Below, one piece after another: positions 6,101 through 13,095 of a stretch of 13,254 nt of DNA. How positions within the stretch are numbered: position 1 is the stretch's first letter; each line of letters starts with the position of its first letter. Both the position numbers and the translations under genes were made by a program. Under the pieces are notes generated by a model. It was not told the origin of the DNA. It worked only from the letters and a program-made list of their open reading frames with translations, and did not search any database. The DNA comes from an uncultured Caryophanales bacterium. GTDB lineage: Bacteria > Bacillota_I > Bacilli_A > RFN20 > CAG-826. The stretch is from positions 1 through 13,254 of the forward strand of contig CAMKAQ010000007.1 in the NCBI GenBank assembly GCA_946410525.1. Reading direction: 5' to 3'.

Positions 6101-8880
6101 ACGCTTTAACGATCAAACACCTAAATAAGAGCTTCGGAGAAAGAACGATCTTCAAAGATGTTTCCTTCTCCCTTCCTGAGAAAGGTCTTTTCGTTGTGGT
6201 CGGTGTTTCTGGAAGCGGCAAAAGCACCCTCCTCGAAATAGTCGCTGGACTTGATACGAAATACGGCGGGGAAGTCTTAACCTTAGGCAAAGAGCTCAGC
6301 CATATGAAAGAAAGGGATATCTCCGATTTTCGACTTTCAAAAATCGGTTTTATCCGGCAAAACTATGATCTTTTGGGTTTGGAGAGCGTTTTTGATAACG
6401 TCACTTTGCCCCTAAGAGGAAGCAGATTAGATTCAAAGACGATCAAGCAGAAAGTTAAGGAAGCTCTCTATAACTGCAACCTCTTAGACAAAGAAAAACA
6501 AATGGTGAGCACCTTGTCTGGCGGCGAGAAACAAAGAGTCGCTTTGGCTAGGGCACTAGTGAACAACCCGAGCATCGTTTTGGCCGATGAACCAACTGGC
6601 GCGTTGGATGAGAAGAACGCGGAAATCATTTATGAGCTTCTTTCAAAAATATCGAAGACCAGGTTAGTGCTTCTTGTTTCTCACGACTTAGAGAGAAGCA
6701 AGAGATATAGCGACGCCTTGTTGTTCCTTGAAGACGGCTCAATCAGATTCGAGAAGACTTTGTCTTCTGCAAGTGACACTTATTTGTCCGCAAACCTCGA
6801 GAAAGAGAACAAACCCCATTTCCCTTTCTCTTGTTGGCTGCGTCACGGATATCACCTTTTGAAAGCGAAAAAAGGAAGGACGATCTTTTCCGCTCTAATA
6901 ATTGTTTTCTCTTTGGTGTCCTTGGGTTTATCGATTTATGTCTCGAGGGATTTGGAAGGAGAGCTAACCAAGGCTTTCTCATCTTTAACTGGCGATGATG
7001 TGGTGGTGGTTGAGAAAGCGGGCTCCGCCCCATCATTCGGAAGAGTCGTTTCTGCGAGCGAAGAAGAGGTCATAGACCTTGCAAAGAAGAACTCTCAGTA
7101 CGTAGAAGGCTATGGGGTATCTTACATAACCCCTTTTGAGAGCTATTTCCCAAACGCAAATCACCTTTACTTCTCTTCTTATGGCAAAGCCATAGACATC
7201 CCTTCGATGTCGGTTAGATCGATTAATGATTTCTTGTGGATCGATGACTATAAAGACCAGACATTCTACCCTTCTTTGCCTAGTGTCTTAGAGCAAGATC
7301 AGGTAGTGCTAGCTCTTCCGTATTCGGCAATGGTTAAGGTCTGTGAAGGCCTTCAGATACTTAGGGACTATGAGACGCTTGGAAGGTCGCTTATTAACCA
7401 ACCGCTCGACCTTTTTCTTGAGGTTGCTAACGATGATTGGGGATACGCTGACACCCAGTATTTCAAAGTGGTCTCCGTTACTGAAGGAAGTGCTCCAACG
7501 ATCCTTCATTACGACCACAAATGGAACGAATACGTCCTCGAAGAGAAGATGAGATTTCCTAGTGATAACGAGGAAAACCACACAAAGCCCTGGATCCTAA
7601 ATAAGGCATGTTTTCTGCAATTAAATGATGATTTGCAGGGATTTTTTAAAAAATCGAGAAAGGAGAAAGACTCACATTATGTCTACGAAAGAACGAGCTA
7701 CACCTACGATCAGACGCATAACAGGAAAGGTTTTGTTTCAGATCTTAAGCGCTATTACGTCTATGTCTCTGACGCTGATTACCTTTCTCCGAAAAAGATG
7801 GAGGAAATAGGAAATCACGAATGCTTCTCCTCCAAAGAGATCTATGGCGAGAATTCATATTCCTTCTATCCGGATTCTTTGGCTTGCGGTTTCACAAGTC
7901 CGTTTTTCCTTGGCTCATCAAGGAACGATGTCGAAATGGCGAGCGACGCCCTAACAAGAGTACTTAGAGTTGATGCTATGAGTGACGTCAGACTCCCATC
8001 GACTGTAGTCATGGGCAGCGTCATGAAACCAAGGAATACCGCCCTTACTTTCTCAAGTGATTTCTCTGGGCTTATAGAAGGGAGAGTTCCCGATAGCCCT
8101 AACGAGATTTGTATCAGTAGTGGCCTTAAGGCCAAACTCGGTGAAAACGAGAGGCTCTACTGTGCTGGGATGGTTGAGAGTTCAATCTCTGGAGAGTACC
8201 TCAACAGGGATTACCGTATCGGGGAACTTGAAGTTGTTGGAGTAGTGGAGAACGACCTCGATGTCTTGTACGGCACTGAGTATTGGTGTGTCGATTATTG
8301 GAGAGACGTATTCGGAATGAGCTCTTTCCTCCTTGGCCCTGCTAAAGCGGTCTTTAGACTCAAGAAGGGTTATGACGGAGAGGAAGTCACGAAGATTTTG
8401 GGTGCTCAATACCCAGCCTACAGGTTCGTTGACCCCTCAAAAGCGGTCAAAGAATCAGTCAATTCTGTAATAACGTATGTGAAACTCGCCTTAGAAATCG
8501 CCAGCGTGGCCACTTTGACCACCGCGGGCTTCCTTCTCCTTGTTGTTGCCTTGCTGACAGGGCTAGAAAACAAACATGAAGGGAAGCTGCTCCATACTCT
8601 CGGGATCAAGCGAGAAGAGATTTTTGAGAGTTATGGCGCCAGTCTCCTCATCGTCACAATTTACTCGATAGTCACTGCAGTTATATCTCTTTTCACGCTT
8701 GAAGTAGCAGTGGATTCCGTCATCAAAGAAAGCTTCTCTTCAAACGCTCCATTCCGCCCTGATTTCGTACCGCCTCTAGTGACCGTTGTCCTTGGTCTAA
8801 TTGGTCTTGTCGTCGCCTTGCTCTTCATACGTGTTTGGGTAAAGAAGAGGAATTTTTTGAGAGAAGAGGAAAAAACTTAG
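6097..8880 (+). CDS. ABC transporter, ATPase fused to FtsX/MacB-like permease, subunit 2 with large ectodomain
   Basis: 927 residues. The ATPase domain (1 to about 220) has Walker A GVSGSGKST (36-44), Q-loop Q88, signature LSGGEKQ (140-146), Walker B VLADEP with E165, and H-loop H196, so both ATP sites of a heterodimer could be active. Membrane segments lie near 262-282, 795-822, 848-870 and 890-915. The extracytoplasmic domain between segments 1 and 2 spans about 510 residues, twice that of the partner, is rich in Tyr, Asp and Ser and contains seven cysteines. HEGKLLHTLGIKREEIF after segment 2 is the FtsX-type loop. The start overlaps the partner's stop (ATGA), with GAGGAG at 6080-6085 upstream. 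No terminator is evident after the TAG. Compared with the flanking housekeeping genes, C-ending codons look less dominant, though not foreign. Function is unknown beyond the family. Confidence 0.92.
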   Translation: MNALTIKHLNKSFGERTIFKDVSFSLPEKGLFVVVGVSGSGKSTLLEIVAGLDTKYGGEVLTLGKELSHMKERDISDFRLSKIGFIRQNYDLLGLESVFDNVTLPLRGSRLDSKTIKQKVKEALYNCNLLDKEKQMVSTLSGGEKQRVALARALVNNPSIVLADEPTGALDEKNAEIIYELLSKISKTRLVLLVSHDLERSKRYSDALLFLEDGSIRFEKTLSSASDTYLSANLEKENKPHFPFSCWLRHGYHLLKAKKGRTIFSALIIVFSLVSLGLSIYVSRDLEGELTKAFSSLTGDDVVVVEKAGSAPSFGRVVSASEEEVIDLAKKNSQYVEGYGVSYITPFESYFPNANHLYFSSYGKAIDIPSMSVRSINDFLWIDDYKDQTFYPSLPSVLEQDQVVLALPYSAMVKVCEGLQILRDYETLGRSLINQPLDLFLEVANDDWGYADTQYFKVVSVTEGSAPTILHYDHKWNEYVLEEKMRFPSDNEENHTKPWILNKACFLQLNDDLQGFFKKSRKEKDSHYVYERTSYTYDQTHNRKGFVSDLKRYYVYVSDADYLSPKKMEEIGNHECFSSKEIYGENSYSFYPDSLACGFTSPFFLGSSRNDVEMASDALTRVLRVDAMSDVRLPSTVVMGSVMKPRNTALTFSSDFSGLIEGRVPDSPNEICISSGLKAKLGENERLYCAGMVESSISGEYLNRDYRIGELEVVGVVENDLDVLYGTEYWCVDYWRDVFGMSSFLLGPAKAVFRLKKGYDGEEVTKILGAQYPAYRFVDPSKAVKESVNSVITYVKLALEIASVATLTTAGFLLLVVALLTGLENKHEGKLLHTLGIKREEIFESYGASLLIVTIYSIVTAVISLFTLEVAVDSVIKESFSSNAPFRPDFVPPLVTVVLGLIGLVVALLFIRVWVKKRNFLREEEKT

Positions 8881-8883
8881 GCT

Positions 8884-8923
8884 TTGCTATATCTTTTTGT
8901 GGGTGATAAATGATATATTTATC
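8884..8923 (+). promoter_or_regulatory. Possible promoter and 19-base dyad upstream of the cold-shock gene
   Basis: GATAAAT (8905-8911) and ATTTATC (8917-8923) form a perfect 7-bp inverted repeat around GATAT. The A/T-rich stretch includes -10-like hexamers (TATATT 8914-8919; TG.TAAATG 8904-8912), and TTGCTA at 8884-8889 is a weak -35. A short second dyad (GCAAT 8927-8931, ATTGC 8941-8945) lies between this and the Shine-Dalgarno. A promoter here is expected because the ABC pair ends at 8880; the exact boxes are uncertain. Confidence 0.35.
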
Positions 8924-8960
8924 TCAGCAATTTTTCATACATTGCAAAAGAAAGGATGTT

Positions 8961-9167
8961 ATGAAGGGATCTGTAAAGATGTTCAACAAGGAAAAGGGTT
9001 TTGGTTTTATCCGTGCCGAGGATAACCAGGATTACTTCTTCCACTACAGTTCCATCATTAGCGAAGAACGCTACAAGAGCCTTGACCAGGGCGACAATGT
9101 TGAGTTCGAAGTCGACGAGAATAACGCTCGTGGTCTCCGCGCTAAAGATGTGAAAAAAGTTCAGTAG
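8961..9167 (+). CDS. Cold-shock domain protein (CspA family)
   Basis: 68 residues, the normal single-domain size. RNP1 is KGFGFI (12-17) and RNP2 is DYFFHYS (24-30), the two RNA/ssDNA-binding strands of the five-stranded cold-shock barrel. Such proteins act as RNA chaperones in the cytoplasm. The start is ATG 8961 with AAAGGA at 8951-8956; an upstream in-frame ATG at 8910 would add 17 residues (MIYLSQQ...) that match nothing in the family and lacks a ribosome site. The usual KWFN near the N-terminus reads KMFN (Met7 replaces the first aromatic), and the common DVFVHFS reads DYFFHYS. The gene stands alone, with a terminator after it and an A/T-rich leader before it. Confidence 0.93.
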   Translation: MKGSVKMFNKEKGFGFIRAEDNQDYFFHYSSIISEERYKSLDQGDNVEFEVDENNARGLRAKDVKKVQ

Positions 9168-9194
9168 TTCGTTGTAAATATATATTTTGTTCAC

Positions 9195-9222
9195 AAAAGC
9201 CTCTTCATAATGAGAGGCTTTT
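9195..9222 (+). terminator. Intrinsic terminator after the cold-shock gene
   Basis: AAAAGCCTCT (9195-9204) pairs perfectly with AGAGGCTTTT (9213-9222) over 10 bp with an 8-base loop; the T run is the end of the 3' arm and continues as TTCTTT. It lies 28 bases past the csp stop. Confidence 0.85.
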
Positions 9223-9237
9223 CTTTAGGTTTTATCG

Positions 9238-9262
9238 AAGAAAATTGAAATACTATTTTCTT
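9238..9262 (+). repeat. A/T-rich inverted repeat upstream of the ychF promoter
   Basis: AAGAAAAT (9238-9245) and ATTTTCTT (9255-9262) are perfect 8-base arms separated by 9 bases. The element sits just upstream of the -35 region and could act as an UP-like element or binding site, but A/T-rich dyads arise easily by chance. Confidence 0.3.
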
Positions 9263-9265
9263 TTG

Positions 9266-9299
9266 TTCAAATCAAAATGAGTTAGAGATATAATCTCTA
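9266..9299 (+). promoter_or_regulatory. Promoter of the ychF-ispF-argS-rpoE operon with palindrome over the -10 box
   Basis: A perfect TATAAT at 9289-9294 has TTCAAA (9266-9271, 4 of 6 to consensus) 17 bases upstream, so transcription should begin near 9301, about 24 bases before ychF. The -10 lies in the palindrome TAGAGAT-ATA-ATCTCTA (9283-9299). A dimeric regulator bound there would block the polymerase, but no regulator is encoded nearby. Confidence 0.7.
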
Positions 9300-9324
9300 C
9301 GCAACATAGGATTAGAAGTTGTTT

Positions 9325-10440
9325 ATGGCATTAAAAGCAGGTATCGTCGGCCTCCCGAACGTAGGCAAATCAACACTCTTCAACGCGATTACGAATTCGC
9401 ACGTTTTAGCGGAGAACTACCCATTCGCGACTATCAACCCAAACACTGGGGTTGTTTTGGTTCCAGATGAGAGGCTCGATTATCTCACCAAAGTCTTCAA
9501 CCCAAAGAAGAAGATCAACGCCACCTTCGATTTCTATGACATCGCAGGTTTGGTCAAAGGTGCTTCCAAAGGTGAAGGCCTTGGCAACCAGTTCCTTGCC
9601 GCCATCCGTGAATGCGACGCCATCGTCGAAGTCGTCCGTTGCTTCGATAACGCTGCCGTCCTTCGTTATAACGAAGAACCAGTTGATCCAGCTAACGATA
9701 TCGACGTCATCAACCTTGAGCTTTCGATGGCCGATCTTGATACGGTCAATAACCGCATCGGCAAGATGGAATCCAAAGCCAGAATCACCAAAGACAAGCA
9801 GGCTCTCTACGAGATGCCAATCTTAACCGCCATCAAAGCTGTTCTCGAAGAAGGCAAATCCGCGAGAACCGTCAAAGGCTTAACGAGCGACCAGCTTGAA
9901 TATGCGAAGAAGAATTTCTTCCTTCTCTCACTTAAGCCAATTCTTTATGTCGCTAACGTCGCTGACAGCGATTACGCTGATCTCGATAACTGCGCTTATT
10001 ATCAAACCGTCAAAGCCATTGCCGCCCAAGAGAATGCAGAATGCATCCCTCTTTCCTGTGGCATCGAATATGAGATCTCTCAGCTCTCTAGCGAAGAGGA
10101 GAAGAAAGAATTCCTCGAAAGCATTGGAGCGACCGAATCCGGCTTAGACAAACTCGTCAAAGCTTCCTACAAACTTCTCAATCTCTCAACGTTCTTAACC
10201 TGTGGAACCGATGAGTGCCGTGCCTGGACTTTCAGAAAGGGCATGACCGCGCCTCAATGCGCTGGCATCATTCATAGCGATTTCGAGAAAGGCTTCATCA
10301 AAGCCGAGGTTTACAAATTCGAGGATTTCAAAACCTACGGCAGCGAGTTAGCCGTCAAAGAAGCAGGTAAGCTTCGCTTCGAAGGAAAGGACTACGTGAT
10401 GCAAGACGGCGATGTCGTCTTCTTCCGTTTCAACGTATGA
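9325..10440 (+). CDS. ychF: YchF/OLA1 family P-loop NTPase
   Basis: 371 residues from ATG 9325, whose [17 protein letters not shown] matches the family start exactly. A TTG at 9319 (7 bases after AGGA, 9308-9311) is in frame and better placed for that Shine-Dalgarno, so a two-residue longer product is possible. G1 is GLPNVGKST (9-17), G3 is DIAG (72-75), and [20 protein letters not shown] follows. A helical domain occupies the middle and a TGS domain runs from about 282 to the end. YchF proteins bind ribosomes and hydrolyse ATP in preference to GTP because the guanine-specifying NKxD motif reads NxxE; here residues 211-214 read NVAD. Reported roles concern translation and stress responses. 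It is first in an operon of translation genes and overlaps ispF by 4 bases. Confidence 0.95.
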   Translation: MALKAGIVGLPNVGKSTLFNAITNSHVLAENYPFATINPNTGVVLVPDERLDYLTKVFNPKKKINATFDFYDIAGLVKGASKGEGLGNQFLAAIRECDAIVEVVRCFDNAAVLRYNEEPVDPANDIDVINLELSMADLDTVNNRIGKMESKARITKDKQALYEMPILTAIKAVLEEGKSARTVKGLTSDQLEYAKKNFFLLSLKPILYVANVADSDYADLDNCAYYQTVKAIAAQENAECIPLSCGIEYEISQLSSEEEKKEFLESIGATESGLDKLVKASYKLLNLSTFLTCGTDECRAWTFRKGMTAPQCAGIIHSDFEKGFIKAEVYKFEDFKTYGSELAVKEAGKLRFEGKDYVMQDGDVVFFRFNV

Positions 10441-10916
10441 GCTACAGAATCGGACATGGCGAAGACATACACGCTCTCGTCGAAGGACGCAAACTCATCC
10501 TCGGTGGAGTGACGATCCCGTTCGAGAAAGGTCTTCTCGGACATAGCGATGCGGATGTCGTCTATCACGCGCTAAGCGATGCCCTCCTAGGCGCGATCGC
10601 CGGCGGTGACATCGGCCAGCTCTTCCCAACCAATGACCCTCGATATGACGACCTCGATTCCTCGATCATCGTCAAGAAGTGCTTCTCCCTTGTCAAAGAC
10701 AAAGGATACAAAATCGGAAACGTCGATATCTCTATCGCCGCTGAGAAACCTCACCTCATGAAGTACCTCGACGAGATGAGAAAGAACATCGCGGAACTTC
10801 TTGAGACAAACATCGAGAACGTTTCCCTCAAAGCCATGACCAACGAAGGCTTTGACGCAGTAGGGGAAGGCAAAGCCATCAGGGCTACCGCCATCGCCCT
10901 CATCGAAAAGGAGTGA
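10437..10916 (+). CDS. ispF: 2-C-methyl-D-erythritol 2,4-cyclodiphosphate synthase IspF
   Basis: 159 residues, the usual length. IspF cyclises CDP-methylerythritol 2-phosphate to MEcPP with loss of CMP in the MEP pathway to IPP and DMAPP. RIGHGEDIH supplies the metal ligands D10 and H12 (F is commoner than E before the Asp), and KGLLGHSDADVVYHALSDALLGAIAGGDIG supplies the third ligand H35 and the central signature. The late KATTTEKLGF motif reads KAMTNEGFDA, keeping Thr and Glu. The ATG overlaps the ychF TGA, and no Shine-Dalgarno is visible in the preceding 30 bases, so translation probably relies on ribosomes finishing ychF. Cytoplasmic trimer in the family. Being here with argS and ychF is a housekeeping arrangement; its pathway ends in the DMAPP used by MiaA upstream. 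Confidence 0.95.
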   Translation: MSYRIGHGEDIHALVEGRKLILGGVTIPFEKGLLGHSDADVVYHALSDALLGAIAGGDIGQLFPTNDPRYDDLDSSIIVKKCFSLVKDKGYKIGNVDISIAAEKPHLMKYLDEMRKNIAELLETNIENVSLKAMTNEGFDAVGEGKAIRATAIALIEKE

Positions 10917-10919
10917 ACA

Positions 10920-12548
10920 ATGACCAACGAAGAACAACTGAAAGCCATAATCGCCGAAGCCCTCAATAAGCTCGGTGCCTCTTGCTCCGCTAACGAAGTC
11001 ATCGTTACCCCAAGCAAAGACTTAGCCCATGGCGATTATGCCTGCAATTCCGCCCTCAAATATTCAAAAATCCTTGGCAAAAAGCCACTCGAACTTGCCG
11101 AAGAGATCAAATCCAGCATCTCTAGCGAACTCGTTGACCACATCGAAATCGCCGGTCCTGGATTCATCAATTTCTTCCTCAAGAAGGAATCCCTTTCCTC
11201 CGTCGTCAAAACCATCCTTGAGCAGGGTGACCACTTCGGTGATGGCAAGAACAAGAACCAGAAAATCGACGTTGAGTTCGTCAGCGCCAACCCAACCGGT
11301 GACCTCCACTTAGGCCACACCAGGGGCGCCGCTCTTGGCGACAGCGTCTGCAACATCCTCGCCAAAGCCGGATACGAAGTTACCCGTGAATACTATCTCA
11401 ACAACTGCGGCAACCAAGTCGAGCACCTTGGCCACTCCGTGAGAGCCCGTTACCACGAGCTCTTCGGTGAGCCTCTTGACCTTGGTGATGATGACTACCA
11501 TGGCGTAGACCTCATCAAGATTGCCGAAGGCATCAAAGAGCAGTATGGCGACAAATGGTTAAAGGACACCAAAGAATCCCATGACTTCTTCATCGAGCAC
11601 GGCATTGAAGTCGAGCTTGGCAAGATCATGAAGGACCTTAGTGACTTCGGAGTCCATTTCGACAAGATCAGCAAAGAATCCGATATCCGCGCTGGCTCAA
11701 CCATTCCTGACACAATCGCTTTCCTTAAGGAAAAGGGTTATGTCTATGAAAGCGAAGGAGCCACATATCTCAGAACCAGTGACTTCCTTGATGACAAGGA
11801 TCGTCCAATCATCAAGAAGGATGGCTGCTACACTTACTTCTTACCAGACGTTTGCTACCACTACGAGAAGATGAACCGTGGCTTCGACCAACTCATCGTC
11901 ATGCTTGGCGCTGACCACTTCGGTTACATCAACCGTATGAAGAGCGCACTCATGATGAAAGGCTATTCACCAGACGCCTATGAAGCCGACATCTACCAGA
12001 TCGTCCGTGTCTACAAAGACGGGGAAGAGGTCAAGATGTCCAAGCGTACTGGCAAAGCCATCACCCATAGGGAACTCGTCGCTGAGGTCGGCAAGGATGC
12101 CGTTAGGTACTTCTTCGCTGAAAGAAACGGCGACACCCATCTCGACTTTGACCTTAACTTGGCCACCAGCCACAGCAAAGACAATCCAGTCTATTATGCC
12201 CAATACGCCCATGCGCGCTGCACTTCGCTCCTCGAAATGGGAAAAGACATGATTGATGATTCGGTGTCTCCAGTCTTGGCAAGTGCCAAAGAAGGTGATA
12301 TTTTGAAGCAACTCGCCCAATTTCCTAGTATGATAGAGGCTGCGGCGAACGCTAGAGCACCTTATAAGGTTGCCAACTACATTCAGAAATTGGCTCAGCT
12401 GATTCATGAATACTATGCCGCGACGAAGATCATCGATCGCGATGACAAGGTGAGCACCGCCTCGAGGTTATCCCTCATCAAGGCTTGCCGCATTGTCATA
12501 AGAAATGCCCTCGCTCTCTTGGGTGTCAGCGCCCCTGATAAAATGTAA
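10920..12548 (+). CDS. argS: Arginyl-tRNA synthetase
   Basis: 542 residues, normal for bacterial ArgRS. The N-terminal tRNA-binding domain covers about 1-110. VSANPTGDLHLGHTRGAALGD contains the class I HIGH motif as HLGH (130-133), and KMSKRTG (372-378) is the second signature. DALR-type anticodon-binding helices follow, with VYYAQYAHARCTSLL and the closing LALLGVSAPDKM block. The enzyme charges tRNA-Arg with arginine using ATP and, in the family, needs the tRNA for amino-acid activation. AAAAGGAG at 10906-10913 lies 6 bases before the ATG, and 3 bases separate it from the ispF stop. No T-box leader is seen, consistent with transcription from the ychF promoter. Confidence 0.97.
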   Translation: MTNEEQLKAIIAEALNKLGASCSANEVIVTPSKDLAHGDYACNSALKYSKILGKKPLELAEEIKSSISSELVDHIEIAGPGFINFFLKKESLSSVVKTILEQGDHFGDGKNKNQKIDVEFVSANPTGDLHLGHTRGAALGDSVCNILAKAGYEVTREYYLNNCGNQVEHLGHSVRARYHELFGEPLDLGDDDYHGVDLIKIAEGIKEQYGDKWLKDTKESHDFFIEHGIEVELGKIMKDLSDFGVHFDKISKESDIRAGSTIPDTIAFLKEKGYVYESEGATYLRTSDFLDDKDRPIIKKDGCYTYFLPDVCYHYEKMNRGFDQLIVMLGADHFGYINRMKSALMMKGYSPDAYEADIYQIVRVYKDGEEVKMSKRTGKAITHRELVAEVGKDAVRYFFAERNGDTHLDFDLNLATSHSKDNPVYYAQYAHARCTSLLEMGKDMIDDSVSPVLASAKEGDILKQLAQFPSMIEAAANARAPYKVANYIQKLAQLIHEYYAATKIIDRDDKVSTASRLSLIKACRIVIRNALALLGVSAPDKM

Positions 12549-12564
12549 TTAAGGAGAAACAAAG

Positions 12565-12984
12565 ATGAAGAAAAACAAAAGCATGCGCGATTGCGCCTAT
12601 GACGAACTTACTACCGCCTCCCGCTCCCTTCCATTTGCCGAACTCTATGGTTTAGTTGCTACTGACCTTGAGATGACCGAAGAAGAGAAAGCCGCCCATA
12701 TCGGCGCCTTATATACCGACCTCACCCTCGATGGCCGTTTCGTTACCCTTGACGGCAATGTCTGGGATCTCCGTTCCCGCCACACCTACGATAAGGTCCA
12801 CATCTCTGCTGCTGATCTTTATGATCAGGCTGAAGCTGAAGAAGCCGCTATCGACCCAGAGGAGAACGATGGCGAAGAGCTTGCCGAACAGTCTTCTGAA
12901 GAAGGCGAAGAAGGCGAAGGAAACGAAGAAGAAGAGAATAACGGTGCCGCTGCTTCCCTTGAGTCCTTCGGCATCAACGAATAA
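12565..12984 (+). CDS. rpoE: RNA polymerase delta subunit
   Basis: 139 residues. The folded N-terminal HARE-HTH domain (about 6-77) shows SLPFAELYGLVATDL, ALYTDLTLDGRFVTLDGNVWDLRSR and a YDKV end, close to the conserved bacillar pattern. From about 88 to the end the chain is very rich in Glu with many Gly and Asn, the disordered acidic tail of delta, which displaces nucleic acid from RNA polymerase and speeds recycling. It is shorter than the B. subtilis protein (about 173) and its tail is Glu- rather than Asp-rich. AAGGAG at 12551-12556 is 8 bases before the ATG. It is last in the operon and is followed by a terminator. The gene is restricted to Firmicutes, which supports the taxonomic call. 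Confidence 0.93.
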   Translation: MKKNKSMRDCAYDELTTASRSLPFAELYGLVATDLEMTEEEKAAHIGALYTDLTLDGRFVTLDGNVWDLRSRHTYDKVHISAADLYDQAEAEEAAIDPEENDGEELAEQSSEEGEEGEGNEEEENNGAAASLESFGINE

Positions 12985-13003
12985 CCATTTATCCGACAAA
13001 AAC

Positions 13004-13033
13004 AGCTGGTCCAGATATTGGTCCAGCTTTTTT
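13004..13033 (+). terminator. Intrinsic terminator after rpoE
   Basis: AGCTGG (13004-13009) pairs with CCAGCT (13023-13028); inside it a T-T mismatch is followed by CC/GG pairs and a 7-base loop. Six T residues (13028-13033) follow. It closes the ychF-ispF-argS-rpoE unit 20 bases after the stop. Confidence 0.88.
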
Positions 13034-13095
13034 CATTTTTTCTCTAGTAGAAAATTTGAGAAGAGTGTAAACTTTTTTTGGAGGTAATACATAGC

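Noticed and set aside
6323-6347. Hairpin CCGATTTT/AAAATCGG followed by TTTT inside the second ABC gene
   Set aside because: It is A/T-rich with a 9-base loop and sits on codons for the conserved Q-loop region (DFRLSKIGFIRQ), so coding constraint explains it; premature termination is not supported.
7640-7655. Perfect 16-base palindrome GATTTTTTAAAAAATC in the second ABC gene, considered as a slippage or frameshift site
   Set aside because: Codons are TTT TTT AAA AAA in frame and no X XXY YYZ heptamer fits. The reading frame continues normally for more than 400 codons, so it is probably an FFKK coding coincidence.
4061-8880. The ABC pair as a BceAB-type bacitracin resistance module
   Set aside because: BceB permeases have ten membrane segments and a separate ATPase, usually beside a two-component system. 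Here each chain has its own ATPase and about four segments, with no sensor kinase nearby.
8910-8960. N-terminal extension of the cold-shock protein from ATG 8910
   Set aside because: The extra 17 residues have no counterpart in the family, and the good ribosome site lies just before ATG 8961.
11967-12407. Minus-strand open frame of 146 codons opposite argS, and similar antisense frames at 10587-10937 and 11036-11365
   Set aside because: They lie wholly inside well-identified genes. The strong preference for C-ending codons on the + strand lowers stop frequency on the other strand, and the translations show no family motif.
13041-13080. Promoter for the last gene (TTGAGA 13056-13061 or TAAACT 13068-13073)
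   Set aside because: No -35/-10 pair with acceptable spacing can be made from these hexamers, so I do not list one.
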